Of a DNA stretch of 64,000 nucleotides, positions 42,937 through 56,956 are shown in pieces. Positions within the stretch are counted from its first letter, which is position 1. Each line of letters begins with the position of its first letter. The notes beneath the pieces are model-generated. The model was not told the origin of the DNA, did no database searches, and saw nothing but the letters and a program-made list of their open reading frames with translations. The position numbers and the translations under genes were made by a program. Source of the DNA: Ostrinia nubilalis (lineage: Eukaryota; Arthropoda; Insecta; Lepidoptera; Crambidae); assembly GCF_963855985.1 (NCBI RefSeq), contig NC_087095.1:15572001-15636000 (forward strand), given 5' to 3'.

Positions 42937-45900
42937 CGTACCTACCTACTGAATAAAGTTTAATTTCATTTCAGGTGACCTTTACCACCTAAGTGTCTGT
43001 TTTGTGTTTACCATTTACCCACCCCCTCTTAAATATAAATAGATTATCATTATAATCCTAAGCCTAGAGTTCTATTTGTCTTTCTCATTCACCTTTGGAC
43101 AGACAGAAACAGATAGAGTCAAGTAATTCATGTGTATTGATAGAATAGATAGTAACGTCCTGTTTTCGGATGCGTCTCGCGACTTTTTATTTTAAAACTG
43201 TCTGGCGCCAGACGCGCGCTCCATACGGAATGTCACTAATCCTTTAGGCTTCATTACGTAATGCAGGTACTAATGTAATCTTGATAACATCTATTGAGCC
43301 TTTATAAAGCATGTATGATTCAATAGAGACGTAGCTAGTTCTGGCAAAAAATATACTTACGAGTTTTATCAAACCAAGAGTATTTAAATACATTCATCAT
43401 AACATAGTAATGTTATGTACTTTGGAACTGCTGCTCGTGTGAGGGATTAATCTTAGGTAGGTGGGTAGGTACATTATCATAAAGAACAGATGGTGTGTGT
43501 AACGATGTCCTTGATCATGATGGGCAAAAGTGTACCTAATCTATAAATACTGAATAGATTTGTCATTGATACTTACGTAATTACAAGACAGGATTATATT
43601 CCGGCTAATTCTACTGCTGAAAAAAAATTGAAGAGATGTAGAATTTGATAAAAACAGTGAATTTGAAAAAACAGTCACTTTCACGTGGCAGAACAGATGT
43701 TATTGTGTATTGTTATAGTATAATCTATGTCAAAGTTATTAAGATTTGTTCTTGCTTAGGTACTTACCTACTATACTACTAATACTCCGAGAAGTATCAC
43801 CTCCTACAAAGCAACTAAACTATAGGTACGAATAAGTATCTACCTACATACCTGTAAAGCTTCGGCCGAACCAACGCCTGCAGCGCGCGTCGGCGATAGA
43901 CTGTTGCAGGTTCGAATCCCGGATCGCAATCGGGGACATATTTAATGTCACTTAGAGAGTAAGTATCGATTAATTAATACCCGGAGTTATTAGTTAGTTG
44001 CTATCTGCTTATTATGGTGCGACTTATAATTTACATAATAGTAAAAAATACTTAATTAGCTTAGCTAATTGACCTAAAGCTGGACCTATTAATAAGTTAA
44101 TGTGGTCTAATTCAAGCTTTTTCTGCGATTCCTATTGGCCAAAATGTAACTCAAATTAACGACTTTATGAACCATTGTGTGCCTCGTTATTGGAGGGAGG
44201 CGCCTGATGATCGGCGTGAAGATAAGGCCTGATGGCTGCTGATAACAGTCGAGCTAGCGTTCCTGTAGGTCCCATTGTTATATGATTGGTAGATCTTTAT
44301 CAATAAAATAAAATTGCACGTCGATACAGGTAATATTTTAGACTAAACTTGTAGTGTTTGTGTAGGGACAAGATACTATATTCAACAGATATCCTGTATG
44401 TCTTAACAACCTTAGATTATTAGGCGTAGGGGTCACTAAGGGACTTTATGGCTAAATTAATCTAATATTTAATACCTTCGCGTCGACAGTTGACAGACAT
44501 ACGGGTGATTCTCAACAGGGAAATTAGCCCACTTAGGGACTTCGATCTCTGACCGAGAACTATAGTATATGTATAATAATGAATCCAGCAACTAGAAATG
44601 TCTGACGTCAAAAACTATTTCTTTAATTTAGAACATGTTTGCACATTACCAAGGGGTAGAGTAAGATAGAAATGGCGTCATAGATGCGCTGTACTAGGAT
44701 CGAGTAGGAGGGTGAAGAAGTGTGTGGGTACGTAATCTTTTTTTGCGCGAGACAGACTCGCACTTGACAGATTTTTCAAGACATTAAATTACAATAAGAC
44801 GACGTCTCAACTAACAAGGGTAGTAATAAACATAGGTACTCCGCCAATCAGAGCCCGCCCACACCCAACTACGGCTTGCGCAGACGGCTGATCGTCCAAC
44901 TATGGATCATAGACCCAACTGATCGCTCGACATGTGAGTCTAGGCACGCGTCACCAGCCCATTATCAATTAACTTAAGCATAGAACATGATTTACGGGCG
45001 CCAGGCCCCGCCTGTCGCGGGTGATGGATGCTATTTGACGCCTCATGATTATTTAATCAGGGTTTAAAGTGGTACAAGTTAGGAGCGCTTGTTCTAAGTT
45101 GAAAGAATAGGGTTCACGTTTGGTTTTTTGTTGAGTCATTATAAAACTATGACAGGACTGAAGTCCTCAAAACTACGGATAAAAACTTCCCGGGTCGTCA
45201 CGGGAAATCTAGCTAGTGAAATTTGTACAGTTTAGCCTATTTAGAAAATAAAAGTGTGTCACATTTGCATGGCTAATTTTACTTCGTTAACTTCGAGGTG
45301 ATTGCAGATTTTTGCAAATTGCAGACAATATTTCTGTATGACCCGTACTAATAATATGAGTATTAGGTACTTATGTAACCAATACGGCACACTATTGTCC
45401 CAAAGAGGTCAAGTGCTTAGTTAAATCTCACAAGGTAAAACTGGAAGAAGCCTTGGACAATTTGCACTGGTGCATTATGAAAAAGATTAAAATTTTGAAC
45501 AATTTGTTTTTGCTAACTTTACGTGATGGAGTAGAAACTATAACTCTGGTAAGTATAAGATTCTATATATAAAAATCTACATGTACTTACCTTACCTACC
45601 TAGATGAACCGAGTTTGGTTCTTGTGATTTAGCCAAAATGGAGTTTAAAAAGCCTCTATCTTGTTTACGCAATGTAGGAAATACCTAAATAAAAATAAAG
45701 AAGGGAAATAGGTATGTGTTAAGCCCGGTAAAAATTATTCAAGCAGTTTGTAGCTTGCGCCAAACCCTATGAAGTCGGCGATCTGCCGGTAGTCGGCCAC
45801 CACCTATCTTTATTTTAGCGACTAAAATAATTTTTGTGGCTTGAAATTCAAATAATTATGCCATCTAATTCCCAAATTTACGTCGACCGCTTTTCGATCA

Positions 45901-48900
45901 ATCAACTATGGCTGGCCCATACAACACCATACCATACTATGGACGAATCTTAAATGTTTGGGAAGGTGCCTCTGGTTTTAACAATGAGATAATATTATTA
46001 AACAACTGACATTGTCGCTTCAATGGGTGTTATTTTTATCGTGGAAGAACGTAATAATGCTTATAGTCCATGGAACATTGTATAACATGCAGGCAAGTAG
46101 GCCTATAAAGAATAGGCTGATGCTCTACTGATACCTATGGGGCTAAACCAGCCATTTACCTAGTGGCCGAAACCAGCAATTTTAAGCTGTTTTTTTTGTG
46201 TTAAAGACTTCGTACGTCTGCATACCGTTTTACCCTCTTAGGAGTGGATTTTCAAAAATCCTTAATGAGCATCTACGTTCTAAAAGGAACTCCCATGCAA
46301 AATCTTCATCTAGCACTTGTAGTTTCTGAGATTTCGTGAAGAGTGAGTGAGTCAGTCAGTCAGTCAGTCAATCAGAGACCTTTCGCTTATATAGATTGTA
46401 TCATTCTATAAGTACCATCATCGTAACAACACCTAACATTGCCCGACTATTACTTAATTAACTTGTAAGCATTTATAGTCAACAATTTTCAGAATTTAAT
46501 CGTAAGCTCTTGTTGAGCTTCCTTTGACTCTACAGTTCTACATCGATAAAGTCGTATGGTTTCGCTAAGAAACGATTAAGAATTCACATCGGAATTGAAT
46601 GTTACTTTATGAACAGATTTTTTCCAGTTTCATCGTTTATTAAGCTAAAGGAACGAGCATTGATTATTATTGACGCATTTATTTTTCTCATTACGCAATG
46701 CGTTTTCTTCACAATTAAGTCAGTAAAAAATAAGTATTGTATACAGGCAGACATTTTTAGCAAACGGGGTTATTACCTCCCTGTAATTAGTAAATTATCT
46801 ACCGCCTTTTTATCTATTTCAGTCATTAACCATCTATCAATCCTATTTATGAAAAGTTATCTAGTATTACTACGGCTTACTTCTGCTGTTATAAAAAGTC
46901 TAAGGATATACTTAGATAGTAAATAAACAATAGTATCTGGATGAGGAGTGCCACAAGGCAGCGTTCTTGGCCTCCTATTGTTTTTATTATTTATTAATGT
47001 TCTTCCAAATATAACACGTAACATATTTTATGCTGCAGACGATACTGCTTTAGTTCTAAAACGTCATTCTGAAGAGTTTTATCGCCATATTAAACTGGAA
47101 AAGACTGCAAATAAACTATTTCAAGGTAACATTAACGGCGCTATGCTTTATCTAAAGTGGGGAAAGCACCGCCCACATTGGCTGTACGTTAGAGTCTTTT
47201 GTAGGCCGCGTAGTAGACTCGACACTCTAATATCGATGACCTTCCTTAGGCATAATGGATCATAGACTGAACTGTTGACGTCACATACGGTGCTGCTGAA
47301 CAGCTAGCAACAGGGGTGCAATCCTCACTCGCAGTCGACTTGATCCAAGAGTCCAATGGATAATTCAGATCTATGTTAATCCGTTAGCTACGCTGTACGG
47401 TCGGACCGCCGATCTGGTGAAGGTCGCGGGAGGTGCCTGGATGCGGGCGGCGCAGGACCGGTCTTTGTCGAAAACCTTGGGGCCTTTGTCCAGTAGTGGA
47501 CGACTTTCTGATGAAACGAACGAAAGGCCTCAAAACCTCTTGAGAATTCTCTGGTCAGTAGTCAATGTGGATTTTTAAGTTCTCTGATCTGATGAGATCT
47601 TCCACATATCATCACGATGGGTTATTAATGCCAATGCCAATTATAAATACCAATGGTCCGTGACCCTCACTCGGCATGGGGCACACTGAAAACCAGCGCC
47701 GTGGCCTTCGTCACCGTGGGCCACGGCATAAATGCTGAGTGGGGTTCCGTTGCAGTGGGCATCTTGTTGGTGAATGGGTGGCACTGCTCAGTTTACTCTT
47801 GTTTTTATTTTTTTTCTTCTTCCATTATTATGTACCCATCATAAGTAATCTTGAACGACTGGTCTTCATCCGCGAAGTCTGTAGGTTCCTTTCCTTATCT
47901 TCCGTAGCCATCTTCGATTCACGAATGTCTTGGTGAAACAGATGTCCCTTGATGAGTGGGCTTATAAATATTATATCACCGCAATACAACAATGGGCGGC
48001 ATATTATGACAGTCGCAGTAACTTTATTTTTTATTTTGGCCCTAATCAATGGGCCTGTTTTATCAACTAGTCTAATTATTTACATCATCCCGATGTCATG
48101 TTATTATCTATTGTTCGTAAGATTCGACCACTGCCGATCAACCCCCCGAATGCTGGTGTGTGATTGGATGCAACTTATGCAGCAGCGGTGGTCTAAGAGA
48201 CAAGATGATTTTTGTAGTTTTTTTACAGATTGTTACAGAAATATAATAAACATTAAAGTTGCACAACTAAATAGGTATCCATTTATCGTATCATTTCAAG
48301 CATTTCTTTAATCACTGAAATTCTGTGGTATTCAGTTAGAACGACTGCGATAAGCAACTGAAAGTTGGGTGATTGGAGTTAAAATTGCTCTCCAATCTTC
48401 ATAGTCTAAGCCTCTAATTAAACGTAGTAGAATGAAAAGGTATCGGGGTGTTCAAACATTTCATACTTTAGATTCAACTCCAGTAGTAATACTTGTCGAG
48501 CTCAAGCTAGGAAATGCAGAAGTTTATATGACACGAAAACGTGAAAATATATTCTGCAAAAAGTAGATAAAACATTTATTTTGCTTGGTTGCTAAATTAG
48601 CTTATCTTCTAAAGAAAATTAACTACAAAATACTTTGTTTGTACATGTGTTTTGGTGGGGACAGTTGAAACGTGACTTTAAATCCTTCGATAAAATATTA
48701 GCCAACAAAAATCGTGTCCATGCCGATAGCGTAGTAGTTTGCAGTTCCACAAACCTCGTATTATATTTAGTTGAAATTGAATTTTCATAGTAAGTAGAAG
48801 GCAAATAGGACATTTTTATTTTAGTTTTTTTTTAACACAGAGAGTGAATACCTACTTAGAATAATTTAAAATTGAGCGTTTTATTATTGACTGAATTGAA

Positions 48901-49746
48901 AAATATGCAAGCATTATCCATCATCCTTTTTCGTTGCAAGAAAATGCGGTGGTAAAGGGATTTTAAACAGCTCACCTAGTTTCCAAGTGAATCACACGAA
49001 GGTCCTGCCACACCGTTATTTCGTTGCCGCAATGATGATACGTCACTCCCTGATAATGGAAACGGTAGCGAGGAATAGGGAAACCCATCGGTAGCAGAAA
49101 ACGTAGTAAGTGTGTCATAATCAATCGACTTTGACCATTTATGGATATCATTTCAGGATAGGTAGTTTGGTAAATGTATTCAAAATTCGTGAAAACCTAT
49201 GTGACGTGTGTGGAAATAGTGATTTCAAGCTTTATTTATTTAAAAAATGGCTTATGCCCAAAGGTCTAAGCCTCCACGGCTCTATTCTTTTTAAAAGATT
49301 TAAGTAATAAATGTAAGTTCATACTTTGATTCTCAGGGTCCACGACACCAAAATAAGAAAGCATTTCTATGAAAATTTTAAAATTTCATGATCCCAATAG
49401 GAAAAGAAGAGCAATAGAGTCGTAGACCTTTGGGAATAAGCCTTAAAACAATTACGATGATTAAAGTCATTAAAACTTTAAAAAGAACCTAATTATGTTT
49501 TTCGGCGAAATTGCATCGCGTTCTCCCACTGTAAACCTGAATCTTATGCTCATAAGTCATAATGACCGTTCCTAATCCATTTGGACCTATTATAACGACG
49601 GAGTTAGTGACTGCTCGCAGATTTTCGCGAAGTGTTGGGGCGAGTGAGACCGCGCGGTCGAAGTATTCGCACACTGGAGGGTTAGTTCCCACAGCGGTGA
49701 CGCGACGCCCATTGAAAACCACTGACCACTGGAATATCTCGATTAG
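42937..49746. other. Gene-poor intergenic region with decayed repeats
   Basis: No intact gene is recognised. A LINE remnant lies at 46920-47520 (separate entry). An (AGTC)n stretch at 46340-46370, followed by GACCTTTCGCTTATATAGAT, resembles another common lepidopteran repeat tail. Isolated reading frames of 60-120 codons (46609, 47949) match nothing recognisable. Confidence 0.55.
46920..47520 (+). mobile_element. Decayed non-LTR retrotransposon
   Basis: GVPQGSVLGLLLFLLFINVLP and YAADDTALV (damaged YADDT) identify a reverse transcriptase fragment broken by stops. About 400 bp further on, ADLVKVAGGAWMRAAQDRS is the typical C-terminal tail of another LINE frame and matches the tail at 59640. 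The catalytic core is incomplete. Confidence 0.75.
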
Positions 49747-49821
49747 TATATAAGCCGTCGGCGGCCAAGCAGGAGCATCGAGTTCACTCATCCTCATCTC
49801 ATACAAACAGTGAAGTGAAAT
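49747..49821 (+). promoter_or_regulatory. TATA-type core promoter and 5' leader of carbonic anhydrase
   Basis: TATATAA at 49747-49753 is followed about 32-38 bp later by GTTCACTCATC, a plausible initiator, and a short leader to ATG 49822. A strong TATA suits a tissue-regulated secreted protein. The precise start site is inferred from spacing. Confidence 0.68.
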
Positions 49822-52800
49822 ATGAATTCTATCATTTATTCAGCTGTCTTCGCCATTTTGGCGGTCAACGGTGAGTTGAATTTTTTTAAATAAATAAAAT
49901 AAAAATTAAAAAAATATTTAAATTTGTAATTAAATAAATTGAAATAATAATTCAATATTAAAAACAATAATTCGATATCAAAAATAATATTGAAATAAAT
50001 ACAATTTTCAAAAAGTGGTTTATTAATATTCAAAATACAAAATAAACCATCAATTTTAATATTATTTTTCAAAGCATGGATAAAATAACATTTAATTTTT
50101 AAAAAAATATGGTTTAATTTCATTCAAAATATTTATTTGCAACATTCTTCTATCATAATTTGGCAACAGTGTTTTTATTTATGGATATTCCCTGAAAAAA
50201 TCGTATTAGCTACTTAACTAAAACAAAATTCATATCATATTAAAAATTGAATTAAACATTTATTTGTTCTTTTAAAAAATTAAAAATCAATCAAAATATT
50301 ATCCACCATTGGTCCGCCAAAGATAGAAAAAAGCATATTTGTAAACCATCTAGCACTAATCAACATCGCAAAAATCCATGAGAGACACGCAAAACACGTG
50401 GCCTCATCCTGCAGCGGCCGGTGCGTCAAAACATCCGCCAAACAACGAGTTGCTTTACATCACTGCTACGTGATCAGAAACGCCCTAGCTGTCGACCAGA
50501 ATCACCCTAAAAATCACCTATCCTTTTTGCCACTTCCAATTAAAAAAATACCTAGTAGGTGTTGATAAGAATGACCCTAAAATCCACTATCCTTTTTTGC
50601 CACTTACAGAAAAAAACAGACAGGATGTTAATTTTCCAATAACAAAAATACCTAGGTGTTGACCAGAATCACGCTAAAATGCACTTATCCCGTTTGGCCA
50701 CTTCCAGAAAAAAACAGTCTTAGATGTGATCAGAATCACCCTAAAATCCACAATTCCTTTTCGGCACTTCCAGAAAAAAATCCGACCTAGATGTTGACCA
50801 GTATCGCCCTAAAAATGTACTATCCCTTTTTGCCACTTTCACAATAACAGACGAGAAACACCCCATAGTCATAAAAACATCCGCAGACGGAAAAATTATC
50901 TTACGCAAATCTTTTAGTTATAAAAATATAATTATTGTAGTCAAAAACTTGTGAAACGATTAGGTGATTAATAAAATCACTTTCATCAGATTAGCCATAA
51001 AATACCTTAATCTCGACAACTCTTTTGTTACTTAATTACAAAAATTAAGCCCTTCATATCATTACTAGGATGACTCAATTTCGGAAGGTATAATTAATAT
51101 CTCCTGAAGATTAGGCAAACAAAAGCATAATAATAAATGAACTTAAACATTACTAATCACATTGTATTTAATAACTAAGTTTAAAGCAAACTTTGTCATC
51201 CAAACTCGTGCTATGGTCATTAAACTAAGTTTGTTTTACAATTTTTGCAATTAGGTAACGTACTTACGGCACACATTCAATTAAAACAATCTAAGAGCTC
51301 TCAATTTAAACGCGGTAATTTAAATTACCGATAGCTTTATTAAGTGTGACCCAGTAGAACCAACTAAGTAGTCACGGGTATAAAAAATACGTTCGCCAAA
51401 TCTATTCGTTTCATTGAAAAATCTAGATTTAGATTACTAAAGCTAACACCAAACGATAATACGTTTTAGCACATTTCTCTAGGTTCCGCAGCCTCGCACG
51501 ATCTTCCGCAAAACTTATATTACCTAGGAAGTAGATTATTTACTTAGCTCATTTTTATTGTGTTGTGTCCTACAACAAGTTTGCATTACATATTCAGGAA
51601 TTTATTTATTTGTACCTGGCACGAATGCGACACAAGATAACTTTTTGCGACCCATATTATAATGTAACAGAAATTACTGATGTATGAATTCTGTTTTTTG
51701 TCGCTCATTGTAAACAAATCCTGTTCGTCTACATTGCCTTGCAACGTGAAGTTTATCTAGTACCTAACTAAAGTAGTTTAAGATTTAATTTTAGTCATTC
51801 TTTGTACCTACAGCTAGCTATAAAAAATCCTGTCGTATCTTGGGCTGTCTTACCGCAACCTTTTCCTCTGCAAACTTCCAAAGCCAACGCCTAGTTACCA
51901 AAATTTTGCATATTTGAGAGCTCAACATTCACCTTTTGCCTTTTATCTGGTGGCAGATCACGTAACCTACACACTAAAATAATGTATCAAATACCTATTC
52001 TATGCTAATTGATTCTAGGCATCAATTCGCGGCTGTCAAAAGAATCTAATAAATTCTTCGGTGGACAAAATACGCATACTTTTGCATAATTCCCATTCAA
52101 TTGACAAGTTCAAAAGCTCTGTTAAACTTGATTAGTCGCCGCCACAAGGGGAATCTAAATTAGGCAAGACATACTTTATGATACATTTTTAAATTGTTAA
52201 TGAATCTCAGTACGTACATGTCTGAATTATAAACCTATTAAATGCGTAATTAATACTGATTTGCGTATTGAAATTGAGATTTGCCGCGTGAATTATTATT
52301 GGTAATGATTGATTGATATTCGGTTTCGCGAGTTGGTGTTCATGTATGTAAAACAATGCGCATTATTTACAAAAGATACTTGTAAATCTCAGCTAGATAC
52401 TTTAGAAGTTTCGTGACAGACGAATTTATAGATCGCACTGATAGAAGCTTTTATGGCAACGAGGACTTAAGAACGCGAAATATATTTAATGAATAGTTCC
52501 ACTAATGCGACGGTAATCTCACAGTATGACAGTGTAACAATATGCTTTCATCAATGCGAATACTTAGGCACATAACAAGTACAAAATCAATTTACATTAC
52601 AATTTATTATCGACGCGAAACAAAAGAGCACCTGTCTCAAAACAACGCGCCTCGTAACTAAACATTTCCTTGAGAATGCCCGTATTTTGTACACATTTGT
52701 CTTGTGCCTTACGTATTGAGATATTACGATGCAAATTCAAATTTCAGCTGCATTCAGGCACTAGCAGTGCATGTGTTTATTATCTATGCAACTCTAGATG

Positions 52801-54464
52801 CAGGCACGATTAATAGGTCATCAACGTAGACCATCATAACTGCAATTTGTGATCCCAATTTTTGCATCAGAGTTATTTACTTCAGCCGTTCACATAAAAA
52901 CCCATATTGATAACGTACCAAACGCGACCATAGTCCAAAATCAATGGCATAATACATACTGAGCTCTTGACATCGAATTACAACATGATAATTTTCTGAT
53001 CTAACGTCCTAATCCTAAATAATTTTAACCGTCTCTGATTTTCCTTTTCACAGCCTCGCTCGTCCTCGGCTGGGGTTACAGAGCTTCTGACCAGAGACGA
53101 TGGGCTGTGCTGCACCCCGCTTGCGGCGGCAGGCAACAGTCGCCCATTGCCATCTCCGCCCGCCAAGCCATTCCCATCTCCATCCCAGCTATGGAACTCA
53201 TCGGCTACCAGAATCCTCTGCCTGGGCCGCTCACTATAACCAACAACGGTCATTCTGGTAAGATACATCTTGAACTCCACTACAATAATTTTCTTTCATT
53301 CATTGATCGAATCGTCGTAACTTCTTTTCTCTGTCATTTAACGCTCTTCATTTGTTTTCAGTGGCGCTAACCATCCCGAAATACAGTTCTGAAGAAGAAA
53401 AGAAAGGTTTCCGTCTGCCATACATCTTCGGAGGTCCCCTCGATACAGAATACGAAATCGAAGGTCTCCACTTCCACTGGGGCGACAAGAACAACCGCGG
53501 TTCCGAGCACACCCTCAACGATATGCGCCTGCCTCTCGAGATGCATATCATCCACAGGAACAAGAAATACAGGAACCTCGCTGAAGCTCTCCAGCACCCC
53601 GATGGTCTTTGCGTCCTTGCCTTCTTCTACCAGGTAATTTATTCCGCTATCTACTTCTTCCATCCACTCGAAAATCAATTCAATCCTTATGATATTAAGG
53701 ATCTTTATTCAGCTGTCTACAACTGTTCCATTACTTCTCAGGTTGTGGAATTCGACGCCAAGCTGCTGACTCCCATCGTCAAGAACCTGTCCGCCATCGA
53801 GAACTACAACACCAGCATGCAGCTGCCCCATACCTTCTCCCTGTCTTCCATCCTGTCTGGTCTGGACACCGAGCGTTTCTACACCTACAAGGGATCCCTC
53901 ACCACCCCTCCCTGCGCTGAGGCCGTCACGTGGGTTGTCTTCTCTGACTACCTCCCGATTTCTGTCTTCCAGGTGAAAATCAGAATCGTTATTTGAGTTT
54001 GAATCTTAAGTCCTAAATCTACGAGAGCAAGCCCCTGTAGTGTAATAATAATATCGCCTGAAGAGATGATTTCTAGGATAGCATCTGCTACTGGTACAAT
54101 CTTGCCATCTTTGTTTTTTTTTAATCAGCACCTTTATCACCAATCACGTAAAGGGATCATCATTATTACTGGATTTACTAGCTTTACTCAGTCGACAGTC
54201 AAGCCGTAGCTCCTGAATCCCGACTTTTGCTCATCAATTTTGTTCTTCACTTTTTAGATGGACAACTTCCGCGGCCTCCTGTCCAACCTGAACCTGCCTC
54301 TCGTGGACAACTTCAGGCAACTGCAGCCACTCTTCGGTCGGCGCATCTTTGTCCGCATCACCTCCAAGAACCCCAAGTTCAAGAAGACCAAGCTCCACTA
54401 CTCCAAATGGGACTGGGTCGGACACAAGAAGACCGAAAACGACGTCGCCGAATTCGACGAGTAA
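49822..54464 (+). CDS. Secreted alpha-carbonic anhydrase
   Basis: Exons 49822-49870, 53054-53257, 53362-53633, 53742-53972 and 54258-54464 give 320 aa, all phases consistent. Exon 1 encodes a signal peptide (MNSIIYSAVFAILAVNA), so the enzyme is exported or membrane-associated. It hydrates CO2 to bicarbonate and a proton. Zinc ligands are present: two His in LHFHWGDK and the third in EMHIIH. The proton-shuttle His lies in NNGHS, the gate Glu in GSEHT, and the substrate-pocket Thr in LTTPPCAE. It is therefore predicted active. The C-terminus is Lys-rich (KNPKFKKTKLHYSKW) and lacks an obvious GPI signal, favouring a soluble secreted form. Intron 1 (3.2 kb) carries a minisatellite. An AATAAA lies near 54658. 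Confidence 0.94.
50471..50850. repeat. Minisatellite in carbonic anhydrase intron 1
   Basis: About five or six diverged copies of a 67-75 bp unit with GACCAGAATCACCCTAAAAT and TTTTTGCCACTTCCAGAAAA, at about 50494, 50564, 50660, 50727 and 50798; a shorter start is at 50471. Confidence 0.8.
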
Positions 54465-55485
54465 ACGCACCTAAACTAACACATTACTTAATTCTAAGCT
54501 ACGGGTATATCTCTAATCTCACTGTCGATACCAAATACCGATTTGTTACCTGATAACTGTTCTACTCATAGGTTGTGTGCACAAAATATTGTTTGTATTA
54601 TATTTTCTGTGTGTATAGCATAAGTATTATTATGTAAGTTTGTTAATGATATTTGAAAATAAATAAACATTTGAATATAATTTAGTAGTTTAATATTTTC
54701 ATAACATTTCCACTATGTTAACAGGTACATTGATGAATTTAATATTTTAGTAATACGACGACATCGATAATAGTTAATAATTAATTATACCTACGATATA
54801 ATAGTAGATAGTAGAATATAAACATTAAAGTTATTAATTGCTGTAGTTATCAGCTCCAAACATCGACTGAAAATAAAAATATGACAAAAATTAATAATCT
54901 ACACATCTAGAATGCATAAATAAATACAATGCCAATTTGATTAATATCATAAAAAACAATATTGCATACCTGTTAGATAGAACTCAGCCTCACAACAAAC
55001 AAAAGAAATGCACAAAACATTTTCTGAATCATTTTAACATTTCCTGGGGAACACTTAAACACTTATTAAACATTGTTAGTGGGTTTTTTAACGGCCATTA
55101 CACACTTAACAGCTCTGCCATCACACAACATGCACATCATATAAAATAAAACAATAAACATGGTGTTTTAACTTCTATATTACAAGTTCAACAAATCTAT
55201 ACAAGATTAATACTCTGTATTACATATTTTAACCATATTTGAATAATTTTTCTTTTATGAATTGCACAACTGGTAAAGTTTGACGGATTTAAAATAATTT
55301 TATTTGGTTTGTGGAATGTATCGTTAGGTAGTTTAAAACCTCAAACAGATTATTTTAAATTGCACACATTAAATGGACTTAATGATTTAAATTAGTGGTT
55401 AGATTTCGATTGGTTGGCATATTTACAAGTGCCAAATGCCAGTCTGGTTCAGAAAACAAAAATATCATGCAATAAATTAACTTTG
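54465..55485. other. Convergent intergenic region
   Basis: AT-rich 3' flanks of carbonic anhydrase and of V-ATPase F. No coding exon or transposon recognised. Confidence 0.55.
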
Positions 55486-56600
55486 TTAGCGTACCAAGTC
55501 GTCTGGGTTGAACATGCCCTGGAAAGAAGAAAAAAAAATGGTTAGTATCAAATAAGACAACACAAAATTTAAGAAACTTTTTTCTTATCTAACAAGATAT
55601 AGAATTTTATTTTCTGTAAATATTACTTTTGTATGTAGTTTTTAATTTTTAAGTTCCCTGGAAATTAATTGTAAATAACTGTAAATTGTATTGGAACACT
55701 TAAAAAAACAATGTATTACCAATATGAATCATCAGAATTATTGTAGCAACCCTTTTACAGTTTTATTATTGTTTATTTATTTAGATCTCAAATAAGTAAA
55801 CAAATGCAGTCATTGGAAAGTAATGATTTCGCAAGTGAGTCCTAAATTTCACATACATGATTAAAATTAATTTGAAATGAAATTGAACCTTGAAAGTAAA
55901 CCTTTGTTTTATTTCATCAAATTATAGTTGATATTATTTCAAATTACCTTAGCACGACGCAGAATGGAGTCCTTGCTAGCATCATAGGGGTGGTCTTTGG
56001 AGGGGATCTCAAGTACAGCAGGCACGGGGGCGGTGTGGGCGTCGATCACATGTCGGACCAGCTCAGCGATGTTCTGGTTGATGAGGATGATGTCGATGTC
56101 ATCGCGCTTCACGAACCTCTTGAAACACTCCTCAATTTCACTCACCGCTGTGTCTGAAAGTTTTACAATTGATTTTGTTACAAATTATTGACAATATGAC
56201 CCCAAATGATGATGTATTTTGATGAGATTTCTATGAATGTTTAGAGATTAACGCAGTAGTCTTTATGACGATATTTGGGCAATATTTTTGGGGAAACCTA
56301 GTGGCTAGGGCGGGTCCTTTGGATAAATATACTTACTCTTGTCAACAACCATGAAATTCGGGTGTCTGTTCTTGTTAATCTCGCCGATACCACCAAGAAG
56401 GAATCCGACGCATGTATCCTGTAATCAATTTCAGCCGATTTATAGCCAAAATAATGGGTAAAACAGTTTCAGAAATGCGACACTTCTTTGTCAATTTTTT
56501 TCCACTAATTTAATGCATTTAGGGCTAAGATATGCATAATAAATACCTCATCACCGATGACACTGATTAGTTTTCCCTTAACAGCCGCCTGCAAAGCCAT
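55486..56600 (-). CDS. Vha14-1: V-type proton ATPase subunit F
   Basis: Four exons on the minus strand: 56600-56547, 56418-56337, 56153-55948 and 55518-55486, encoding 124 aa, the usual length. It starts [20 protein letters not shown] and contains [35 protein letters not shown] and [19 protein letters not shown], with the end [10 protein letters not shown]; these are hallmarks of the family. Subunit F is part of the central rotor stalk, coupling ATP hydrolysis in V1 to proton pumping through V0 in endomembranes and midgut goblet cells. It is head to head with CDC40. Confidence 0.97.
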
Positions 56601-56956
56601 TTTTCCGAGATTTTAGTTTATTTTCTGAATTTATTTTTGAGGAATTGAGAAATGTCACAAGAGCTCGTCACCTGACTTTAATGATTTTTGTCTTAAAGTT
56701 GGTTGCCTTGGATGCAATAAAAACATTCAAATGGTTTCGTTCATTCATTCATCATTAAAATTGCCGAGAATGTAAACTCTATTTATATGGCAACATCATT
56801 TCTGTGGAAAGATTTCTTATCTGTGATCAATTAAATGTCATTTTGACACATTATGATTTGTGTTTGGTTGGTGTGCGCATTTATTAAAATTTAAAGAAAT
56901 TAAGTTTTTAATAAGATTAACCAACATAAATTGGACAAATTATATAACGGCACAAA
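56601..56956. promoter_or_regulatory. Bidirectional promoter region, V-ATPase F and CDC40
   Basis: Only 356 bp separate the two start codons of divergent housekeeping genes, so both promoters must overlap here. No TATA box is clear in either direction. Confidence 0.68.

Noticed and set aside
43860..43935. GGTTCGAATCCC B-box-like sequence suggesting a tRNA or SINE
   Set aside because: No matching A box and no cloverleaf could be built; probably a SINE fragment at most.
46609..46926. 105-codon plus-strand frame
   Set aside because: AT-rich and hydrophobic, no motif; lies just before a LINE remnant and is likely non-coding decay.
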